In this document: one piece after another, positions 4,974 through 8,585 of the stretch
How the letters are laid out: each line of letters starts with the position of its first letter
Numbering within the stretch: position 1 is the stretch's first letter
Source: GCA-002784865 sp035646815
GTDB lineage: Bacteria > Patescibacteriota > Microgenomatia > Levybacterales > UBA12049
Reading direction: 5' to 3'
Assembly: GCA_035646815.1 (NCBI GenBank)
Contig: DASRON010000040.1
Coordinates: 1 to 8,585 of the forward strand
Length of the DNA: 8,585 bases
Notes under the pieces: generated by a model
What the model saw: the letters and a program-made list of their open reading frames with translations, nothing else
What the model was told of the DNA's origin: nothing
Databases searched by the model: none
Made by a program: the position numbers and the translations under genes

Positions 4974-5087
4974 ACTCCCTAATGGTAATTAAGGCTTAAA
5001 GCTGGTTTAAAGCTAGGATTGACTATAGTTTTTCACTGTTCCAACGAGGCTCGTATTTGGTTCCAATTCTGAAACATTTGGGTACCA
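4974..5087 (-). repeat. Degenerate gene-tail repeat, copy D
   Basis: The minus strand reads FQNWNQIRASLEQ, then TGA where copies A and C have TGG (Trp), then KTIVNPSFKPALSLNYH and TAG. Many changes against copy A are synonymous (CAA/CAG, ATA/ATT, CGA/CGT, GCC/GCG, TCG/TCA, TTG/TTA), proving coding ancestry. One C is missing in GTACCC, shifting the upstream frame. It lies just left of the small-RNA promoter and downstream of the 4425 gene. Confidence 0.75.
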
Positions 5088-5100
5088 GACTGTGCTTACG

Positions 5101-5129
5101 TTGACAAAACTACTTCAATGATATATTAT
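5101..5129 (+). promoter_or_regulatory. Promoter of the candidate small RNA
   Basis: A perfect TTGACA (5101-5106), a 17-nt spacer and TATTAT (5124-5129). The predicted start is near 5136, exactly where the first RNA hairpin begins. No open reading frame of note follows before the terminator. Confidence 0.75.
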
Positions 5130-5135
5130 AAATGA

Positions 5136-5213
5136 AGCTTTGATACGCAAGTATTAGAGTTAGGAAATCTAGCAATAGGTAACCCGAAAAAATCCCAGCA
5201 ATGGGGTTTTTTT
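5136..5213 (+). ncRNA. Candidate small RNA of about 78 nt with three GCAA-capped hairpins
   Basis: The unit has a consensus promoter, a short non-coding body and an intrinsic terminator. Hairpin 1 (5136-5146/5151-5161) has 11 pairs, three of them G-U, and loop GCAA at 5147-5150. Hairpin 2 (5167-5171/5176-5180) has 5 pairs and loop GCAA at 5172-5175. Hairpin 3, the terminator (5187-5197/5202-5212), has 11 pairs and loop GCAA at 5198-5201. Short single-stranded links (AGGAA and AACCCG) could pair with targets. All three loops belong to the GNRA class, known for tertiary contacts and protein binding. I do not recognise it as 6S, SRP, tmRNA or RNase P RNA. That it is transcribed is inferred; the structure is read directly from the sequence. 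Confidence 0.6.
5186..5213. terminator. Intrinsic terminator, usable in both directions
   Basis: AAAAAATCCCA-GCAA-TGGGGTTTTTT forms an 11-bp stem with one T-G wobble, followed on the plus strand by a seven-T run. The reverse complement also ends in a T run after the stem, so it can stop leftward transcripts from the efflux-pump remnant as well. Confidence 0.85.
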
Positions 5214-5240
5214 GTGATTTATTTACAAGTTTCAAAAACT

Positions 5241-5978
5241 TTAGGAGTTATTTTTTCTATTCTTCTTATTCGGATTAAAAATTATATAATAAACAACAGG
5301 AATAAACACAAGCATTATAGTTCCAGAAAATGTAAACCCTGCAATTATAGCCCCACCCCAAGCCCCTCCATGATGCGCTAGACAGGGGTAATAGGTATAA
5401 GACCTATTATTGAAGCAAGTGAAGTAAGTGCAAGAGGTTCTAATCTGCTTAATGCTCCATCAATAATAGAATCATTAAAAGATAAACCAGATTTAATATT
5501 TATTAAAATCTTATCGACAACTAATATTGAGTTTTTAACTACAATTCCAAAAAGCGCTAATATTCCTATTAAAGCAGGAATGATAATGGAGCTTGAGTAA
5601 CACCAAAGATGATAAACACCCCTGATATTGACAAGGGTATTACTGCAAGAACAATTAATGCACGTCTAAATGAATTAAACTGAACAACCATTGCTGAAAG
5701 AATAAGAATAAATGAAAGAATCATAGCTAAAAGAATTGATTGAACTGACTTTGCATTTTCTTCTTTTACAGCTTTTGGTGCAAACAATAGATTTCCTGAG
5801 ATTATAAATATTGAAAGTATTACAAGAATTATAAAAAGCTAGTAAATGGTTTTCTTGCAATAAATCTATTTAATGATTTAAGCCTTTTTTTTATAATCAA
5901 GCTTTTTAAATGTAGATGAAATTTTGTATGAGTAATTTAATCCACTACTGCGCAATATGTTTATTTTTTCTTTTTTCT
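5241..5978 (-). pseudogene. RND (AcrB-type) efflux transporter remnant, frameshifted and internally deleted
   Basis: Minus-strand text across several frames matches the second half of an RND inner-membrane pump. A pre-TM7 linker (KEKINILRSSG, RFIARKPFTSF) leads into TM7 (LVILSIFIISGNLLFAPK). TM8-9 follow at once (ILLAMILSFILILSAMVVQF, NSFRRALIVLAVIPLSISGV). TM10 comes next (PALIGILALFGIVVKNSI, the conserved GIVVxN region), then LSRLEPLALTSLASIIGLIP, and a final helix (FTFSGTIMLVFIPVVYY) ending at TAA 5241-5243. The roughly 300-residue periplasmic porter domain expected between TM7 and TM8 is missing. Frame breaks lie at the T run 5885-5892, near 5833-5837, near 5575 and around 5370-5390 (in-frame TAG at 5378-5380). 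The first half of the pump is absent. It cannot encode a working transporter. Most AcrB-like pumps use proton antiport; whether the parent exported drugs or lipids is unknown. Confidence 0.85.
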
Positions 5979-6023
5979 TGGCATGTTATAAGTTCTAAGC
6001 AGTACAATGTGAGCAGACCTAAC

Positions 6024-6052
6024 ATTTTATAGTTATAAGCCTTTATTGTCAA
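6024..6052 (-). promoter_or_regulatory. Consensus minus-strand promoter pointing into the pump remnant
   Basis: On the minus strand a perfect TTGACA (6052-6047), a 17-nt spacer and TAAAAT (6029-6024) predict a start near 6017. The first downstream ATG encodes only MPRKKKK before TAA. It therefore drives no intact gene now; it may be a leftover promoter or drive an untranslated RNA. Confidence 0.6.
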
Positions 6053-6081
6053 TGAAAAAAACGAAAAGATTTAAGTTTAAA

Positions 6082-6111
6082 TTGTGCTACTATGCATCTT
6101 TAAGGTAAAAT
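6082..6111 (+). promoter_or_regulatory. Possible promoter for the glycoside-hydrolase-like gene, leaderless geometry
   Basis: TTGTGC (6082-6087), 18 nt, then TAAAAT (6106-6111), which ends 6 nt before ATG 6118. The -35 matches consensus at only three positions. An AAGG at 6102-6105 is too far from the ATG for a good Shine-Dalgarno. Confidence 0.45.
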
Positions 6112-6117
6112 ACAGCT

Positions 6118-7284
6118 ATGAATTTAAAACTATTAGTTTTTACAATCATTTCAATAGTATTTTTAATATTAGGTTCAAGCACAGCCTATGCTATTTTTGA
6201 CCCTCTTTTAAGACCAAACAATAAAGTAGGAATTCATATTCTTTTTACATCTGAGCTTGACGATGCTGCAAAACTTGTAAATAGCAGTGGCGGTGACTGG
6301 GGATACATAACAATTCCTATTAAAGCCTCAGATAAAGATATTGTTAAATGGCAAATATTTATGGATCAGGCAAAAAAGCATCATCTAATTCCAATACTTA
6401 GACTTGCAACAGATGGAGACTATTTTAATACAACTGTTTGGCATAAGCCTAATGAAGCAGATATTTTAGATTTTGCAAACTTTTTAAACTCACTTATTTG
6501 GCCAATTGAAAATAAATATGTAATCGTATTTAACGAAGTAAATAGAGGTAATGAATGGGAAGGCTCACCAAACCCAGATGAATATGCAAAGCTCTTAAAC
6601 TATGCTGTAACTGTTTTTAAATCAAAAAATCCAAACTTTTTTATCATTTCTTCTGGCCTTGATAACGCTGCACCCAATGTCTTAGGAAAATACATGGATC
6701 AATTCACCTACTTAAGACTCATGGATAATGCAGTTCCAGGAATTTTTAATCAAATTGATGGTCTTTCAAGTCATTCATATCCAAATCCCGGATTTAATCA
6801 ACCACCCTCAGTTTTGAGCAGTAAAAGCATAACTAGTTTTAAATATGAGAAGAATTACATTGAAACAATGACTAACAAAAACTTACCAGTATTTATTACT
6901 GAAACAGGATGGAGCACTAGTGATTTAACAGACAAGCAAAACGCAAGTTACTTTAAACAAGCTTTTGAGTCAGTATGGAATGATCCAAGCATTGTTACTG
7001 TTACCCCCTTTATTTTAAATGCAGGAGAAGGACCGTTTGCTCAATTTTCACTTATTAAAAAAGACGGTTTAAAGTCTGAGCGGTATAAAACAATTCAAAA
7101 CATTCCAAAAACAAAAGGAGAACCAATTTTAACTAATATTAAAAGTGTTTTAGGTAAATCAATATTTAAAGATATTCTCCCTACCAAGAATTTTTCTGAG
7201 CATAAATCAATTGATGACATTACAGCAGACAGTAAAGGAAATGCTACGAAAACGTTCCTAAAATGGCTTCTAAACGTAAGGTAA
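6118..7284 (+). CDS. Secreted glycoside-hydrolase-like protein (clan GH-A type TIM barrel)
   Basis: The 388-residue product starts with a signal peptide (1-25, LLVFTIISIVFLILG then STAYA). The body fits a (beta/alpha)8 barrel of the cellulase/xylosidase kind: GDWGYITIPI (59-68), LIPILRLAT (90-98), YVIVFNEVNRGNEW (134-147), GLSSHSYPNPG (215-225), LPVFITETGWS (256-266) and TVTPFILNAGEG (294-305). The Asn-Glu pair N139-E140 fits the acid/base position of clan GH-A, and E262 in TETGW fits the nucleophile on strand 7. The substrate cannot be read from the sequence; a surface or environmental polysaccharide is likely. A basic tail (about 320-388) lies beyond the barrel and may mediate attachment. 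Genes on both sides look unrelated. A weak promoter ends 6 nt before the ATG. The family-level call is sound; the GH family number is open. Confidence 0.85.
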   Translation: MNLKLLVFTIISIVFLILGSSTAYAIFDPLLRPNNKVGIHILFTSELDDAAKLVNSSGGDWGYITIPIKASDKDIVKWQIFMDQAKKHHLIPILRLATDGDYFNTTVWHKPNEADILDFANFLNSLIWPIENKYVIVFNEVNRGNEWEGSPNPDEYAKLLNYAVTVFKSKNPNFFIISSGLDNAAPNVLGKYMDQFTYLRLMDNAVPGIFNQIDGLSSHSYPNPGFNQPPSVLSSKSITSFKYEKNYIETMTNKNLPVFITETGWSTSDLTDKQNASYFKQAFESVWNDPSIVTVTPFILNAGEGPFAQFSLIKKDGLKSERYKTIQNIPKTKGEPILTNIKSVLGKSIFKDILPTKNFSEHKSIDDITADSKGNATKTFLKWLLNVR

Positions 7285-7287
7285 TTA

Positions 7288-7296
7288 TGGTATAAT
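7288..7296 (+). promoter_or_regulatory. Extended -10 promoter upstream of the ykuK-like gene
   Basis: TGGTATAAT (7288-7296) is a perfect extended -10 (TGn-TATAAT). The -35 (TTCTAA at 7268-7273, 17-nt spacer) is poor, as is common for extended -10 promoters. The start near 7303 gives a leader of about 35 nt. It probably drives the ykuK-like, metallopeptidase-like and holA genes together. Confidence 0.6.
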
Positions 7297-7337
7297 TTCA
7301 AACGTAAAACCTCAAAGCGTAAATGATTTAATAATAT

Positions 7338-7865
7338 ATGGATACATCTAGTAAGAATGGTCATTTTTACAGCCCAACTTATGGAAAATTAGAGATTTTA
7401 GAAATGACTCAAAAAATTAAGGATTTCTTAGACTCTGATCTTAAAAAAGAATATTTACTTGTAATTGGATCTGACTCTCAAGAAAAAAACCCAATAATAA
7501 ATGGCAATAGGCATATTGACATTGTTACAGCAGTTACAATTCATAAAAAAGGATCAGGAGGAATATATTTTTATTCAAAAAAGAAAGTTAAAATTCCTAA
7601 TGCTCCAAAGAAAAACGTTCGTGGAAAGATTTACGCAGAAACAATGGCTTCTCTCACATTTGCAGAAGATTTTATTCCAATTCTAAAAGAAAATTTAAAT
7701 GGGCATTCTCCAATGCTTGAGATACATGTAGATATAGGAGAGCATGGCGAATCACGTAATGTTATCAAAGAGGTTGTGGGTATGGTTACAGGAAGTGGAT
7801 ATGTTGCAAAAACTAAACCACTTTCCTTTGGTGCATCTAAAGTTGCAGACAAGCACACTAAATAG
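7338..7865 (+). CDS. YkuK/DUF458 family RNase H-like protein
   Basis: The 175-residue product matches the DUF458 (YkuK) family from start to end. It opens with the typical FYSPTYGKL (10-18), then has LLVIGSDSQ (40-48), VTAVTIHKKG (63-72), the IYAETMASL region (98-106), LEIHVDIGEHG (127-137), GMVTGSGYVAKTKP (148-161) and AS-KVADKHT near the end. D46, E101, D132 and D171 sit where an RNase H-like fold would place metal-binding acids, so a nuclease activity is plausible; to my knowledge the family's role is unproven. It should be cytoplasmic. The ATG at 7338 has no Shine-Dalgarno. It is followed 23 nt later by the metallopeptidase-like gene and then by holA, probably as one transcript. The length is normal for the family. 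Confidence 0.9.
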   Translation: MDTSSKNGHFYSPTYGKLEILEMTQKIKDFLDSDLKKEYLLVIGSDSQEKNPIINGNRHIDIVTAVTIHKKGSGGIYFYSKKKVKIPNAPKKNVRGKIYAETMASLTFAEDFIPILKENLNGHSPMLEIHVDIGEHGESRNVIKEVVGMVTGSGYVAKTKPLSFGASKVADKHTK

Positions 7866-7888
7866 TTATATACTTATAAAACAAAATT

Positions 7889-8266
7889 ATGGAATGGGAA
7901 GAAGCAAAAGAAGTTAAAAGAGATATTCGTAAGATATTAGGTGTCTTAGATCTTCCTCATGTAAAGCATACTAGGGTTTATTGTTTTAGAACAACAGGCT
8001 CAAAATCAAGAGCATATGCAAGAATTTGGGCATTTCCTAAGATATTTCAAATAGCACTTGAAGTTGAACCTGCATATGTTATTGAAGTTTTATCAAAATA
8101 TTACGATAAATTAAACGACGACCAAAAAATTAGAGTTTTAATTCATGAGCTTTTACATATTCCCAAAAACTTCTCAGGATCACTTCTTTCCCACCGGGGG
8201 AGAAATAGACATTTAGATAATAATGCAAAAAAACTATTTGAAGAGTTTAAAAAAAAGCGAAAATAA
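7889..8266 (+). CDS. Putative zinc metallopeptidase, PhageMetallopep type (HEXXH)
   Basis: The 125-residue product carries HELLHIPKNFSG (86-97) with the zinc-binding motif H86-E87-x-x-H90, then a nearby SHRG (101-104) and H108 that may supply the third ligand. The layout (short N-terminal helix, TTGSKSRAYARIWAFPKIFQ, HELLH, HRGRNRH) fits the small putative phage metallopeptidase family that also occurs widely in CPR bacteria and archaea. It has no signal peptide, so it is cytoplasmic; the substrate is unknown. There is no Shine-Dalgarno. A TATAAA at 7875-7880 lies 8 nt before the ATG, which could give a leaderless secondary transcript, but no good -35 goes with it. The gene starts 23 nt after the ykuK-like gene and ends 5 nt before holA, so cotranscription is likely. 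Confidence 0.85.
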   Translation: MEWEEAKEVKRDIRKILGVLDLPHVKHTRVYCFRTTGSKSRAYARIWAFPKIFQIALEVEPAYVIEVLSKYYDKLNDDQKIRVLIHELLHIPKNFSGSLLSHRGRNRHLDNNAKKLFEEFKKKRK

Positions 8267-8271
8267 TTCTT

Positions 8272-8585
8272 ATGGTAACTATAATTCACGGAGATGATCT
8301 TGCTAATTCAAGAAAGTACTTTATTGACCTTAAGGATAAAACAAATAATCCAACCTCTTTAAGAGGTGATAAAGTAACTCTCTCTGAATTAACTCAACTA
8401 ATTGAAGGAAACTCTCTTTTCTCAGAAGAAAAAAATATATTTATAGAAAATTTTCTTTCTCAAAAAAAAACTAATAAAGAATTTAAAGAAATTTTAGATT
8501 ATTTTAAAAAAAACGAAAATAAATCTGAACTTTACTTTTGGGAAGATAAAGAAATAACTAAGGCTAATCTTTCGCAATTTAAAAA
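8272..8585 (+). CDS. holA: DNA polymerase III delta subunit, N-terminal part (runs off the window)
   Basis: The reading frame opens at ATG 8272 and stays open to the window end (104 codons). It begins MVTIIHGDDLANSRKYFIDL, the form in which CPR delta subunits start (a beta strand, then GDD and a helix replacing the usual GxExxL of E. coli HolA). Next come LTQLIEGNSLFSEEKNIFIE (position about 43-62, matching the strand-helix region with the (S)LF...K motif of delta) and LYFWEDKEITK near residue 90. Delta belongs to the clamp loader and opens the beta sliding clamp during replication; as an AAA+-like subunit it lacks ATP-binding motifs. The C-terminal two thirds are outside the window. The start is 5 nt after the previous stop with no Shine-Dalgarno, so translation is probably coupled to the metallopeptidase-like gene. 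Confidence 0.85.
   Translation, partial: MVTIIHGDDLANSRKYFIDLKDKTNNPTSLRGDKVTLSELTQLIEGNSLFSEEKNIFIENFLSQKKTNKEFKEILDYFKKNENKSELYFWEDKEITKANLSQFK

Noticed and set aside
5007..5009. TGA in copy D where copies A and C have TGG (Trp), with no TGA stops among the genes here, suggesting TGA recoding
   Set aside because: The functional genes use TGG for Trp and GGN for Gly and contain no in-frame TGA. Copy D is a decaying remnant, so TGG to TGA is best seen as a nonsense mutation. About ten stops is too few to infer a code change.
2498..5087. The repeats as integron attC sites or as a CRISPR array
   Set aside because: Copies are 110-150 bp, diverged, 0.6-0.9 kb apart and show coding-type substitutions. 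They lack the attC core pairs and the regular spacing of CRISPR, and no integrase or cas gene is present.

Overview
The window is AT-rich, uses the standard code, has tRNA genes without an encoded CCA, and carries many small genes with no recognisable function. The family mix suggests a Candidate Phyla Radiation bacterium, probably Microgenomates (OP11): a membrane-anchored LytR_C protein, a secreted coiled-coil protein of a type I associate with that group, a YkuK/DUF458 protein, a PhageMetallopep-type HEXXH protein and a DNA polymerase III delta subunit. This placement comes from memory of family distributions, not from a search.

Layout. 1-583 holds a 60-bp perfect hairpin at the very start, probably an amplification or assembly artefact. 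It leads into a LytR_C gene that lacks its 5' end and carries a one-base frameshift. 584-970 holds a possible decayed gene tail, tRNA-Lys(UUU) on the minus strand, and two back-to-back promoters that share one near-palindromic -35 box. 971-1633 is a small multi-pass membrane protein of the MscS-related TM_helix type, followed by tRNA-Glu(UUC).

1786-5240 is an accessory island. It has a two-gene minus-strand operon of unknown function, a membrane-anchored orphan with a Pro/Thr stalk, a secreted coiled-coil protein and a plus-strand orphan. Between them lie four same-orientation degenerate copies (A-D) of the 3' end of one protein-coding gene. Copies A, C and D differ mostly at third codon positions, so they are decayed coding sequence. 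At 5101-5213 there is a complete small-RNA transcription unit: a promoter, about 78 nt of RNA, and an intrinsic terminator. The RNA can form three successive hairpins, each capped by a GCAA tetraloop.

5241-5978 is an RND (AcrB-type) efflux pump remnant with several frameshifts and an internal deletion joining TM7 to TM8. 6118-7284 is a secreted glycoside-hydrolase-like TIM barrel with plausible catalytic Glu140 and Glu262. 7338-8585 is a compact run of ykuK-like, metallopeptidase-like and holA genes that reads as chromosomal backbone.

Two ways of starting translation coexist. Two genes have near-perfect Shine-Dalgarno sequences at 5-nt spacing. Several others have their -10 box only 6-10 nt before the ATG and no Shine-Dalgarno, which predicts leaderless or nearly leaderless mRNAs. 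The most promising undescribed items are the three-GCAA small RNA and the family of four repeated gene-tail remnants.
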